Origin: Enchytraeus crypticus
Lineage: Eukaryota > Annelida > Clitellata > Enchytraeida > Enchytraeidae
DNA: 64,000 nt
Assembly (NCBI GenBank): GCA_905160935.1
Contig: CAJHZI010000240.1
Coordinates: 1,823,501-1,887,500, forward strand
Reading direction: 5' to 3'
Under the pieces are notes generated by a model that was given only the letters and a program-made list of their open reading frames with translations, was not told the DNA's origin and did not search any database. Each line of letters begins with the position of its first letter. Within the stretch, counting starts at the first letter, position 1. A program made the position numbers and the translations under genes. Shown piece by piece: positions 1 through 9,495 of this stretch.

Positions 1-167
1 TTTTAAATTACAATATAGCAAATTACTAAGAAGTAAATGTATTGTATAGTAAATTATCACATCTTAGAATAACTCTTCAGAAGCAAATTACTATAGTATT
101 ATGTTAGAGTCGCTTAAAATTCAATGACTACAGTATAAAAAAGAGTATTGAAGTTGTAGTTACTTAC

Positions 168-362
168 GTTTTCATAGGGGCAGCAAGTATATCGCATGGT
201 AGCTAGACAACAAGGTTGGAAGCCTGGGCAGAACTGAAGGTCTGGACACGTTGTACCCTTAACATCTTCAAAGCCCTCAACGATATCATGGTACAGGATG
301 ATCACGACAAAGCAAACCATTAAGACGAACAGTCATCGTGAAAGAAAAGCTGAGAGAGACAT
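168..362 (-). pseudogene. Granulin array copy A, coding exon (broken)
   Basis: This exon matches the first coding exon of the other array members: a signal peptide followed by the first six cysteines of a granulin domain (C-x5-C-x5-CC-x7-CC). It ends at a GTAAGT donor (161-167). Two lesions mark it as a probable pseudogene. The family ATG (362-360) is followed by an in-frame TGA at codon 10 (335-333), where the others have Arg. The splice acceptor upstream of the ATG reads TTTTCAA instead of TTTTCAG. A downstream in-frame ATG (320) would still give a short hydrophobic leader, so limited function cannot be excluded. The matching last exon should lie left of position 1 and is not in the window. 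Its promoter and 5' exon are at 1515-1605. Confidence 0.75.
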
Positions 363-1125
363 GATGAGAGATTCGATTGATTGAAAATATTGTTAGGTAT
401 ATTAATGTAATTACAAAAAAGTATACTAATTAAAAGAGTGTAATTATTTTAAAAAGTGTAGTTATTTTAGCTGTATTACTATAATAACAGAGTGTTTACT
501 ATTGTAGAGGAATAATCACAACTTCGTAATAATTAAAATAATGTAATAATTATATCAATGTAAAAATTATAACGTTCGAATAAACGATCTAATAATAATA
601 ATGGTTCGTCAATAAAGATAGTGTAAGAATTACAATATCGCTATAATTACAATAATATAACAAATTACAAGTATAAATTAATTATAATATCAAAATGGCA
701 GTACAATAATTATAGTGGGGTGATAGTTAAAATTTAGTAAAAATTTAAACAGCGTAATAACCATAACAGTGTAATCACTGTAACACAGCAAAAATTCTAT
801 TGGTTTTAAAGCCAATGTATTTATTCAAAATTAAATTGCATTCCTGAAGTTAATTATGTCTGTTTTATCTTGATATTCCTTCTGATTCTATTCATGCAAA
901 AATAGGATGTTCCTATACTATATTGCTGCAAAAAGACCTTAAGGAAATAGTCCCTCAGAACTTTGTGATGTTTTGCGGTAAGAACTTATATACCAATTTG
1001 AATATTGCACTGTGTTTTGTCTTGCATCTGATGATAGCCACAGCCTTAGTATACTTGGAGCCTCAAAACTGTGGAACTGCGCCATAGGCCTACATAATAC
1101 ATTGGACGTATTCAAATATACTCCA

Positions 1126-1262
1126 AGGGTTAGAACAAGTGGCGAAGTCGGTAAGATACTCGACCGCGTATCAATGTATGCGAGGTTCAAATCCCGGGAT
1201 CGCCCGTCATTGACATCGCTTTTCGAGTGAGGAAACTGATGTTAACCTTAACTTTAGCAGCT
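1126..1262 (+). repeat. tRNA-derived SINE
   Basis: A polymerase III A box (TGGCGAAGTCGG, 1140-1151) and B box (GGTTCAAATCC, 1184-1194) are spaced as in a tRNA. They are followed by a tail (GAGTGAGGAAACTG...) that recurs at 21722-21835 and 25866-26000, with the A-box half alone at 33935-33985. It lies in the first intron of granulin copy A. It is not a functional tRNA gene, because no acceptor stem pairs around it. Confidence 0.65.
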
Positions 1263-1299
1263 TTATTCAAACGATGGCATTTCAATACCTTGCAAACTT

Positions 1300-1490
1300 G
1301 TAGTTGCATGGTATTCATATATATAAGCCTCCACTCATCTCTATCTTCCATTTTTTCTCTTCATGTCCACATGGAAGTGGATCAATAAATCATCTATAAT
1401 TTTCCTTTTCATATTCATTATACTTGGATAATCTGATTGTGACGAGGTGATCCTTCTGTATTTTCTTCAGCTGTATTCAGTATACGAAAA
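1300..1490 (+). repeat. Fragment of a dispersed LINE 3'-end repeat
   Basis: The stretch 'cctccactcatctctatctt...catgtccacat' followed by 'gaagtggatc' recurs in either orientation at 24465-24680, 32405-32520, 39220-39440, 52916-53400, 58975-59120, 61430-61680 and 63925-64000. The reverse complement of the best copies encodes a basic C-terminal tail (residues like RTRLGILDDLK...ERDEWRR) typical of non-LTR retrotransposon polyproteins. Confidence 0.5.
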
Positions 1491-1878
1491 TATAATAACG
1501 AACAAAAAACTTACCGGTTTGACAGAGAAGCGATTGCAAAGTTTGAAATCAAAACGTTTCGTGAACCTCTAATTCTGCAACCCTTTCATTGGTACCCGTT
1601 TTATAAAAACTTACCTGAGGCAGATAATCAATAGAGCAAATAATTTATTGTCAGTAATAAATACAAGTTACGATAAAGTAGATTCAATCAATCCATTGTG
1701 CTCTAAATCTGAACGCGATAAAGCACACGCAGACTTTCCCTAGGGTAATTGGTTTTAAATATGGAATTTTTAAGATTCTACTTTATGTGAGTTACTGAGA
1801 TCTCTAAATTTTTTCAAACTATATAATCGATGTACAGACACACACACACACATACACACACACACACACTTATATATA
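1490..1878. other. Promoter region and left flank of the Tc1/mariner insertion
   Basis: Beyond the 5' exon of copy A this stretch holds upstream sequence shared with other array members (the 'tttattgtcagtaataaata' block) and a CA-rich run at 1840-1870. I see no gene. Confidence 0.5.
1515..1605 (-). promoter_or_regulatory. TATA box and non-coding 5' exon of granulin copy A
   Basis: Read on the minus strand, TATAAAA (1605-1599) is followed about 25-30 bp later by a block conserved in front of all seven array members (around GCAGAATTAGAGGTTCAC). The block ends at a GGTAAGTT splice donor (1514-1509). It contains no conserved reading frame. I infer a short 5' UTR exon that splices across about 1.1 kb to the coding exon. 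The transcription start itself is not visible. Confidence 0.6.
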
Positions 1879-1940
1879 CACTGTGAGTCTTATAAGTGAC
1901 ACCCCTTTTATATTTGCAATAAAATCGTAACCAGTCGACA
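1879..1940 (+). repeat. Left TIR of the Tc1/mariner element
   Basis: The outer 49 bp are an exact inverted match to the right terminus. The next 10-15 bp match with a few mismatches (AACCAGTCGAC versus AATCAGTCAAC). Being this long, the TIR could contain an internal transposase-binding site as well as the terminal one, but no such site is directly demonstrable here. Confidence 0.9.
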
Positions 1941-2461
1941 CATTTCTATAAAATTTACAGGTTGTTGGAATCAACCAATTTTCGCTATTACTGCAAAATT
2001 TTGTTACCATATCTTTAAGAACAAAAAAGTTATTGATATATAGGAACGCTAGGGGCAATGATGAATTTACAACTATGGGCCAAGTAACTGACATTCTCTA
2101 TATTGTTATAATGAAAACAGGGAAAACATCTTATGCATATCATGCTATACTTATCTTAAAAAACAGGCATTTTTGTTCAAAACGTGCCATATTATGTGCA
2201 GATTTGTAGAAAATTGCCGAAGTTATTGCCTTTTTAATAGCCCTGGGGTGTCAAAAGAACTATGCAGACTGTTGTTACGCATAAGGCCTGACTGCGCATT
2301 TAGCCTGTGCGCTAAAGCTGCAGCTGCTAGGCTAAAAATCAGATCAGCCATATGACATATCAGACTGGCTAGGCCGATGCTCCATTTACCGCCATCACTT
2401 GTTCACCGATTTGAAACTCATTCAATACAAATCACAAATCCATCATTTCCATTCTTCAAAG

Positions 2462-3523
2462 ATGGTTTTCAGCAAGGAAGATCGCATTTTGATTTACGAA
2501 ATGCGAATAGCCAAAGGCTATGGCGCCAAGCGTATCCTGAAAGAATTTCCTCGTAAAAACTGGTCGTTGTCTGGGGTTGCCAGATTGCTTAGAACCATTA
2601 CTGAAAGCGGATCATCTGCTAGAAAGGCAAGGCCCAAGACAGGAAGAACGCCTGAAATTGTCGCAGCTGTTGAGGAGATGATTATGAGTCAGGAATCACA
2701 GCCTGGAACTCATCGAAGTACAAGACAGATAGCACGTGAGATTGAAGTGAGTCAAGCAACTGTTAGCAGGATTATACGCCATGAGCTTAATCTGAAATGC
2801 TTGAAAAAGAAACAAGCTCAAGAACTTACAGAAGCAAATAAGTTGACAAGGTTGGTGCGTGCAAAGCTTCTGCTGCGAGATTATCCCCAGAGCAAAGTTG
2901 ATTTCATATGGTTCACTGATGAGAAGATTTTCACAGTTGCTGCACCAAAGAATGCACAGAATGATAGGCTCTACGTGTTTGCAGGAACTCGAAAGAAACA
3001 AGTTCCTGCAGCACGCTTGTTAAAGACGCGTTCGACCTTCACGAAGTCTGTCATGGTATCAGTCGGGGTGTCGTCCCTTGGAGCAACTGATCTTATCTTC
3101 ATTGATCCAGGTGTCAAGATTAACGGCGCTTACTACCGAGACGTGCTTCTGTCACAGCATCTCTTACCAGCTATCAGGGCCATGTCAGGAGAATTCTTTA
3201 TCTTTCAGCAAGACAGCGCTCCCGCTCATCGCGCATGTGAAACAGTTGCGATGTTACGACAGAATACACCTGCGTTCATACCACCGACTTTGTGGCCTCC
3301 GAATAGCCCGGATCTTAACCCAGTGGACTATAAGATATGGGGAGTCATCCAAGAACGTGTCTATAAGACCAGAATTCGCGATGTGAATCACCTAAAAGAA
3401 CGCCTCATTGAAGAGTGGTCTTCATTTGATCAAAAAATTATCGATGGATCAATCAGACAGTGGCGCCAGCGTCTTCGGGCTTGCATATCAGTTGATGGTG
3501 GTCATTTTGAACAAAAGTTATAA
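2462..3523 (+). CDS. Tc1/mariner-type transposase, DD37D signature
   Basis: Cut-and-paste transposase of 353 residues from the ATG at 2462. An in-frame ATG at 2399 would add 21 unconserved residues. The N-terminal third carries two helix-turn-helix regions joined by a GRPR-like linker (KARPKTGR, residues ~57-62). The catalytic core shows WFTDEKIF (D153), QQDSAPAH (D251) and NSPDLNPVDY (D289). Thirty-seven residues separate the last two aspartates, so the triad is DD37D. That spacing is known from the maT-like branch, though NSPDLNP is also close to Tc1. The frame is open throughout, length is normal for the superfamily, and it lies between perfect TIRs, so this copy may still be functional. 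Confidence 0.9.
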   Translation: MVFSKEDRILIYEMRIAKGYGAKRILKEFPRKNWSLSGVARLLRTITESGSSARKARPKTGRTPEIVAAVEEMIMSQESQPGTHRSTRQIAREIEVSQATVSRIIRHELNLKCLKKKQAQELTEANKLTRLVRAKLLLRDYPQSKVDFIWFTDEKIFTVAAPKNAQNDRLYVFAGTRKKQVPAARLLKTRSTFTKSVMVSVGVSSLGATDLIFIDPGVKINGAYYRDVLLSQHLLPAIRAMSGEFFIFQQDSAPAHRACETVAMLRQNTPAFIPPTLWPPNSPDLNPVDYKIWGVIQERVYKTRIRDVNHLKERLIEEWSSFDQKIIDGSIRQWRQRLRACISVDGGHFEQKL

Positions 3524-3799
3524 GCCACACCCAAATCATAATCTAACCATAGGCTCAATCAAACAGCTCTTTTCAGAGCTACCACAAATAATCAATAATT
3601 CAAAGCATCTCGCATAACGTGAGATTGCATGCGCATGATGTAGCCTACGTCTGTGGCGTTCTATATTAGGATTTTTGTTTTGATCCCCACCCGCAGTCGA
3701 GTTTAGATAACTTTTTTATTTTTATATGTATCTGAAAGAAATTTTGCAATATTGCAGAGAATTGTTAGCTCTCCACTCCCAGTAAATTTCACATGGATC

Positions 3800-3861
3800 G
3801 GTTGACTGATTGCGATTTTATTGCAAATATAAAAGGGGTGTCACTTATAAGACTCACAGTG
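3800..3861 (-). repeat. Right TIR of the Tc1/mariner element
   Basis: Exact inverted copy of the left 49 bp, ending ...CTCACAGTG at 3861, followed by the TA target duplication. Confidence 0.9.
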
Positions 3862-3863
3862 TA

Positions 3864-3978
3864 TATAGATATATATATATAATTTAATTAAATAATTTAA
3901 CAAAAAAATTATTATTTAATTTAATTACGTTATTAAAATATAATATATAAAATTACGTATATATATATATATATATGT
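3864..3978. other. AT-rich spacer
   Basis: AT-rich, low-complexity DNA with a short (TA)n run between the Tc1/mariner right end and the tetranucleotide array. No gene. Confidence 0.6.
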
Positions 3979-4380
<402 letters not shown>

Positions 4381-4571
4381 ATTGCATATATAATTAGGCC
4401 TATATAATGTAGAGAGCAAAACTTAAAAGAGGAGAAGTTACAGAAGTTTGAGCCAGAAACCAACATATGCCAATCAATTAAAAGAAGATTTACGGATGTC
4501 TATATCGAGGTACTGCCAGCTCTTTGAAGTAGGCTACTCTTATGATCTTATATTAATTATGTATTCTTATG

Positions 4572-4860
4572 GGGGCGGGATTAACGCAGTCGGTTAAGCT
4601 GCGCGTCAGTTGAACGAAGTTAAGCTCCATCGCGCCGGTTAGTACTTTGTGGGCGACCACCTTGGAATTCCGAGTGTTGACAGCTTTAAAAGAAAAAAAA
4701 TCTCGAGGGTGTTGGAAGGTTATTCTTAAATCCGCGCCGGCTGCAATTGATGCGCCAACAAAAGGCAACGATTACTAATAACCATGGAAAGGAATGGAGG
4801 AAATACTGAAAACTACAAAAACAGAAACCAAGAAAGGAAACCATGTAGCACATGCGGTAT
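4572..4860 (+). repeat. 5S rRNA-related SINE with a tRNA-like head
   Basis: Positions 4611-4677 resemble the internal promoter half of 5S rRNA: GAACGAAGTTAAGC, then GGTTAGTACTT, then GGGCGACCACC and TTGGAATTCCGAGTG. In front of it, ATTAACGCAGTCGGTTAAGC resembles a tRNA A-box region. The downstream body (GGGTGTTGGAAGGTTATTC...) recurs without the 5S part at 56830-57000. 5S-derived SINEs are known as the SINE3 class. The composite head is my inference. Confidence 0.7.
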
Positions 4861-5361
4861 GTCATGTGTGTAACTAAAGGAACAAAAAAATTAATTTCAT
4901 TACCTACAGATGAATTATAAACGTTAATTAGTAAAGGTTGCAAAGGTTTTAAAGATGTACGGCTTTAATTAAATAGATAAATTCATACTGCATTAATTCC
5001 GGTTTTGACCATTGTATCTGGGAAATATGTAAAATACATTTTTCAAGTGTGAAATTTTAAGTTTACTCTGCATTTATTAATTTATATTCTAAACTAGGCA
5101 ATTGTCGAATTTCAGAATAAAAGGTACTGGAAAACATGTGACATAAAATTTCTATGTAGTGTTCCTAACATTTCCCTTATCTTTTAAGACTAGCGTTCCA
5201 TAGAGTTCCCTTCAGGCTCTTCGTTTAGGTGGAACTCGTTGGAACGCTAATTATTATTAAAGTTTGTATGATCTCAAGTGTTTTATATCAACAATTTAAT
5301 TAAAATGTTTGAAACTGCTTCCGACAAACAAGTGTCATTTTCACAATCTCGCAACCTCGCA
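4861..5361. other. No recognisable feature
   Basis: AT-rich sequence between the SINE and the Polinton. A short hairpin (AGCGTTCCA...TGGAACGCT, about 5193-5250) is the only structure seen. The last six bases before the Polinton (5356-5361, CTCGCA) are its target duplication. Confidence 0.5.
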
Positions 5362-5706
5362 AGTAGATAACGAGGGGCAATAGTACACAAGCCTATTTTT
5401 TCCCTATATTTCACTCCTGAAGACCAATTTTCCTATATTTTACTCATGCATGGACCCATTTTCCCATATTTTGCTCGTTTACACTCACAAAATACGGAAA
5501 AATAAGCCTTGCACTCACAAAATATAGGAAAATGGCCCTTCACTCGCATAGGGAAAAATAGACTTCTGCACTATTGCCCCTCGTTATCTACTTAATCTAA
5601 GAATAAAAGTTTATCCTCTGATGTCAGGGACGTCTCTAGAACTTCATATTCGACTATAGTATAAATATTCAAAATCCATATGGAAATGTATATATTTCAT
5701 TATCAT
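5362..5706 (+). repeat. Left TIR of the Polinton
   Basis: About 345 bp nearly identical to the reverse complement of the right terminus; differences include one base in a T run and a few substitutions. The outer 231 bp (5362-5592) form a fold-back: the terminal AGTAGATAACGAGGGGCAAT returns inverted at 5573-5592. Short direct and inverted sub-repeats built on 'ttttcctatattt' lie between. The innermost 60 bp match the 3' end of the polB gene, which lies in the right TIR. Confidence 0.93.
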
Positions 5707-5895
5707 TAACTCTAACAATACGCCTCTTATCAAACTGAAAACCCTTAGGTTAAAATATAGCGATTAAATACATTAAAATATACACTGATAAGAATAGTGT
5801 GGAGAAATATTTCTGCAAATCGTTCGATAGAATTATTTAACAGACTCATTAATTACATATATAAACAATGATCCTCATAGAACATCCTTTTACCC

Positions 5896-5945
<50 letters not shown>

Positions 5946-6065
5946 ACGCACCAAAGCATGAGGATGTAAACTTAATTTAGTATATTAAACACTGCTGCTG
6001 AGAACAGTAGCTCATTCTCTGTCTGCGTGCCTAAGTAAACGAAGCTAAAATTATTTTATTCATAT
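5707..6065. other. Polinton left leader region
   Basis: Non-coding AT-rich DNA containing a (TA)n run at about 5898-5941, then the probable promoter region of the spliced gene at 6066. No ORF of note. Confidence 0.5.
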
Positions 6066-7386
6066 TTGGATATTATGGCTTCTTCTCCAACCACCCTAAC
6101 TCAAGACATGGAGCTTGCACTATTAAATTCGCCGGAGGAGAATTCTGTTCCACAGCCTGAGAAATTTAGCAATGAAGAACCAGCTCGCTCTACCATTGGT
6201 ACCGGACCAAATATCATGCAAGAATTTGTGAAATCAATAATGGCCACCAATAAAAATGGAGGTGCGATAATTAACAGAGCATTAGAGGATATGAAAAAAC
6301 GAGGGATTAATACGTCTACCATTCAAGTACATATGGGTAAGAATTATATTTTACTCAATTAATATTAGTTTATGCGTAAGTTAAGCACAGATCTGGGAAT
6401 CAGCTTCCGGGTCTAATTCTCTATCTAGAGTATTGTAAAAAAAGTAATGTATATAGATACATATATAATCTATTTTACTTTTTCTATAAAATAGACCAGG
6501 AAGTAGTTCAGAAATTCATACCAACTATTTCATATTTTAAACACTGCATTTGGATGTTCCAGCTCTAGAGAGAATAAAATAGTTTAAAAAATAAATAATG
6601 TTGATTAAGATATTAAAATGGAATTTTTGTTGTAATACGTAATAATTTGATAGTGCTCGAGATATTTATTAATACTCCAATCTGGAAACCAAATTATTAT
6701 TATTATTATTTACTTTCGCTATTTCAGATTGAAACTCCGCCCATCGGCTAAGAAAATAGTCAACGGGTGGAGTCTATTGTATAGACCGGTTATAGTTATA
6801 GTGTATGGAGCTATGTATCGATGTTTTAGCTCAACCAGGAGCGCGGGCTCATTCAGATCAGGCAGGATCCTCGACTCAAGACTCACAACAACAACAAATT
6901 GTCAACCTCGGCATACCTATTCCAACTAAACCAAGGTTGAAACGTAAAGCACCTAGTGATCCACTAGAATTTAGAAATAAAAGAGCTCCATCAAACGAAG
7001 CGTTTTATGAGAAGGTAAAACGAAGCTGTAAGGACGATATCATAGTTCTAAATACCGGTACGTCGAATGATAAAGAAGCTTTGATTTCTGACATTCATAT
7101 CCTTATAAATAATTTAGAGGAGTGTCATCAGAGAGCTATAAGTTATTGTATAAGTATAGGGTTGAAACTACTGTTACTAAAAAAGGTCTTTAAACTGAAA
7201 GATAAGGATTTTGATACAATATTTAATGTCAGAGGATTTTCAAAGCCGAACCGAAATTTTTTTATTGCTTTATATAGACTGTCAGGTGAATTCCCCAAAG
7301 TAGTTAAAATTACTGTCAATTATAGCGAAGTTAAGCAAAAACTAGCTGCACTTAAGAAATATATGCTGCAAGATAAGGCTTTCTGA
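6066..7386 (+). CDS. Polinton left-end protein, two exons, function unknown
   Basis: I infer two exons: 6066-6336 and 6830-7386. The donor is ATGG|GTAAGA and the acceptor GATGTTTTAG|CT. Both are phase 1, which joins the two long frames cleanly across a 493-bp intron that contains stops. The product is about 275 residues. It has an acidic, disordered N-terminus, a Q-rich stretch and a basic NLS-like patch (KPRLKRKAPS), then a predicted helical domain (LEECHQRAISYCISIG...). That domain's pattern weakly recalls phage DUF3102-type helix-turn-helix proteins. Translation could begin at 6066 or 6075. It faces the leftward gene block, tail to tail. I do not recognise the family, so function is open; a regulatory or DNA-binding role is only a guess. 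Confidence 0.6.
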
Positions 7387-7522
7387 AAGTAGTAACTTTG
7401 CTAATTACTTAGTATATATTAATATTAGAGAAAGTATCCAAATACTCGAGGTGCTGTACTCAAATAGTTCTATTCATGATTTATATAATATTTTAGAATA
7501 TCTTATTTGAGCATGTCAGCTA
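7387..7522. other. Convergent intergenic spacer in the Polinton
   Basis: AT-rich spacer between the tail-to-tail 6066-7386 gene and the fibre-like gene. It presumably holds both polyadenylation signals, but no unambiguous site is seen. Confidence 0.4.
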
Positions 7523-8395
7523 CTATACAAGCTCTGCTAATAATTCTTCACTCAAATATATAAATCCTAAATCGATAAGTAATAAATTCTTTTGAATCAA
7601 TAATTCTTTTATATTAGTATTCTTTATCTTAGGACTTATACTGTTTACAAATTTCCTGTATCTCCTACGAAGAGTTCCTTTCTCTGGTGTAAAAACTAGA
7701 TTTTCTTTCACAAGATTTCTCTTTAAATCAATGAACTCAACCTCAAATAGTTCTTCAATGACTCTAATAATAACAACTTGTAAGTCTTTTATATGTGTAA
7801 AATATTCAAATTCATTAGCAACATCCTTTCCATCATAAACTTCATTAAGAATAGCGGATAGGCTGACAACTAATGTATACATTCTGTTAAAATATGCGGC
7901 ATATTTCTGAAGATTTGGATTCCTACCTATTATGATAGATACAACATTTGCAATTTTCACCAAATTTTCTAAACTTATCTCGTGAGGTTTCCTTGTAACT
8001 TTTAAATAAAGTTTATTAATTACATCAAGGCTATTATCAGGAAATTGAATATTTGATATAGTATTGAAATTCATATCAAGTTTTCCATCACCCGTTTTGT
8101 TCAACTTCAATCCAACCTGTGCATCTACATAATCCTTCGTAGCACAGTCTTGACTATCTATGGGGTTTTTAACATTTATCAGTTTATTATTTTTCATATT
8201 TAATTCGCCTCCCTCAGTTAATTTAAGACCATTAGCCATTAAACCATTAGCAGATAGGCTAAGCATATTATTGATATTAGGATCTATCTGTACTGATAGT
8301 GAATCGTTTATAGAACTAAGTCCTCCATATGACAACAGTTTTAAATTAGATTCCAGCTTTTTAGATTGCCTGCCAAATAGATCTACAGTGTTCAT
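7523..8395 (-). CDS. Fibre/tail-collar-like Polinton protein
   Basis: 290 residues, uninterrupted. The first 135 residues carry repeats of the type found in phage tail fibres and collar proteins: 'MKNNKLINVKNPIDSQDCAT' followed by KDYVD, and again GKLDMNFNTISNIQFP. Such repeats usually build trimeric fibrous stalks. The remaining 150 residues are helical and charged, without a known domain. Its place at the distal end of the capsid gene block fits a surface spike or fibre, which is inference. The start is TAATAAATG, seven bases after the stop of the preceding gene. Confidence 0.65.
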   Translation of the reverse strand: MNTVDLFGRQSKKLESNLKLLSYGGLSSINDSLSVQIDPNINNMLSLSANGLMANGLKLTEGGELNMKNNKLINVKNPIDSQDCATKDYVDAQVGLKLNKTGDGKLDMNFNTISNIQFPDNSLDVINKLYLKVTRKPHEISLENLVKIANVVSIIIGRNPNLQKYAAYFNRMYTLVVSLSAILNEVYDGKDVANEFEYFTHIKDLQVVIIRVIEELFEVEFIDLKRNLVKENLVFTPEKGTLRRRYRKFVNSISPKIKNTNIKELLIQKNLLLIDLGFIYLSEELLAELV

Positions 8396-8401
8396 TTATT
8401 A

Positions 8402-8788
8402 CTATAAAAACTCTTTAATGATATCATTTGATTCTTTTTCTGTTAAATTTCCGTTACACTTCATCACATAATTCATTTGTTGTTTCAATCTTTCTAACCT
8501 AGATATCATATTATTTAGTTCTGCTTTCCTACTTTTGAGATTAAATTTAGTTGATATAGCTGTTGATAAGGCTCCAACAGCTGATAATGTAGTAATGATT
8601 ACTGTAGGAAGTAATGGCAATGCAAATACTCCAGATATTGTAGTTGTTACTATTGAAACACTTATTGATGTGATTATTGTTATACCATAAACTACTTGAA
8701 CTATTTTTCTCTTTCTTTTCAAACTTTTGATTTTAGCTTCACAATCTTCTAGCTTATCACTCAAAAATTGTTTTACGTTATTTATCAT
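8402..8788 (-). CDS. Small coiled-coil/transmembrane Polinton protein
   Basis: 128 residues. A basic coiled-coil N-terminus (residues 5-30) is followed by two hydrophobic segments (about 28-50 and 55-75), then a second coiled coil (85-110). No catalytic motif. It lies between the protease and fibre-like genes with one-to-six-base spacing, as in a packed late operon. A membrane-active or virion-internal role is plausible but unproven. This is the one leftward gene whose start (TAGAATG) lacks the TAAATG form. Confidence 0.55.
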   Translation of the reverse strand: MINNVKQFLSDKLEDCEAKIKSLKRKRKIVQVVYGITIITSISVSIVTTTISGVFALPLLPTVIITTLSAVGALSTAISTKFNLKSRKAELNNMISRLERLKQQMNYVMKCNGNLTEKESNDIIKEFL

Positions 8789-8789
8789 T

Positions 8790-9191
8790 CTATTTAACTA
8801 AAGATAAAATTAAATCTTTATAATCGGATCCTTCACTTAAACGTTTTAGTACAATCAGACACCATTTACCGCAATTCTGATCCATCAATCCTTGCAATTG
8901 AAATGTAGAGTATAAAATAGGTGATCCTAAATACTCAATTACTTCTTTTGGTGTAGGTAAACCAAAACTGTTAAAATAATATTTTTCATTATTAATTTTA
9001 AACCAACAAGTCCAATGGCTGCCACTTTCACTAGATAAATTTAAATTTAATATACCACATTCAACTTTACAAGATTTCAATTTCTTCAATTCATCTCTCA
9101 TATAACAACCGCTAAACTTTTTTATTTTTAACATTTTGGAATAGTTCTCAATTTCGACATTGCTTAATGCATTCTCTGGAATACTATCCAT
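8790..9191 (-). CDS. PRO: Adenain-like cysteine protease
   Basis: 133 residues, uninterrupted. It matches the maturation protease of adenoviruses and Polintons, which cleaves capsid and core precursors. Active-site residues read in order: GSHW (H59), YYFNSFG (N74 at the acid position), LQGL (Q100) and NCGKWC (C107). The Q-to-C spacing of seven is the same as adenain Q115/C122. The acid position, usually Asp or Glu in this family, is Asn here. A His-Asn pair works in papain-type enzymes, so this may be natural rather than a lesion. It is shorter than adenain, which is normal for Polintons. Its start is in TAAATG. Confidence 0.85.
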   Translation of the reverse strand: MDSIPENALSNVEIENYSKMLKIKKFSGCYMRDELKKLKSCKVECGILNLNLSSESGSHWTCWFKINNEKYYFNSFGLPTPKEVIEYLGSPILYSTFQLQGLMDQNCGKWCLIVLKRLSEGSDYKDLILSLVK

Positions 9192-9198
9192 TTATTGG

Positions 9199-9495
9199 TT
9201 ATAATCTTAATCCTTTTCCCTGTTTCTTTTTTGGTCTATCTGTTCCAGTCTTCTTTAATTGATCCTCAATCACTCTATTATGTCTTGCAGTTTCTTTATC
9301 AGCTTGACTTTATTGAACTCTTGATGCAACAGTTCCTGCAAAGGTACTTACTCCTCCCAAGGCAGCAGCAATAATTGGAATTAGAGTTGCTACTAGCGGT
9401 AAAAACCCACCAACTTTATACTTATGCAATTCCTAAATTATCGCAATAGCAATAGTAGTAGAAATTTTTTCTATCTGACTTTTAGTTAATGTCAT
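9199..9495 (-). pseudogene. pVI/pX-like minor virion peptide, two stop codons
   Basis: A 98-codon frame beginning ATG at 9495 within AAATGA, so it overlaps the stop of the MCP gene. It is interrupted by TAG at codon 21 and TAA at codon 62. Both could come from single C-to-T changes in Gln codons. The middle is a hydrophobic, glycine- and alanine-rich segment (GGFLPLVATLIPIIAAALGG) and the C-terminus ends GKGLRL. These are typical of the adenovirus-pVI/pX-like membrane-active peptides of Polintons and adintoviruses. Substrate of the neighbouring protease by analogy. As it stands it cannot make the full product. Confidence 0.75.

Larger units (their letters stand above)
1879..3861 (+). mobile_element. 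Complete Tc1/mariner-superfamily element
   Basis: The 1983-bp element begins CACTGTGAGTCTTATAAGTG and ends with its exact reverse complement. The terminal inverted repeats are identical for 49 bp and continue imperfectly to about 65 bp. It is flanked by TA on both sides (1877-1878 and 3862-3863), the target used by this superfamily. One uninterrupted transposase gene lies inside on the plus strand. Identical TIR cores and an open transposase indicate a recent insertion. It sits upstream of granulin copy A, just outside its promoter. Confidence 0.93.

Noticed and set aside
1126-1262. A tRNA gene, because A and B boxes are present
   Set aside because: No acceptor stem or anticodon arm pairs, and the same unit with a common non-tRNA tail recurs, so it is a SINE.
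4611-4677. A genuine 5S rRNA gene
   Set aside because: Only the internal part resembles 5S, with a tRNA-like head and a SINE body around it; the 5' and 3' ends of 5S do not pair.
6729-6929. A separate gene beginning at 6729
   Set aside because: It starts at TTG, lies in another frame from the long 6830-7386 exon, and is best explained as intron sequence.
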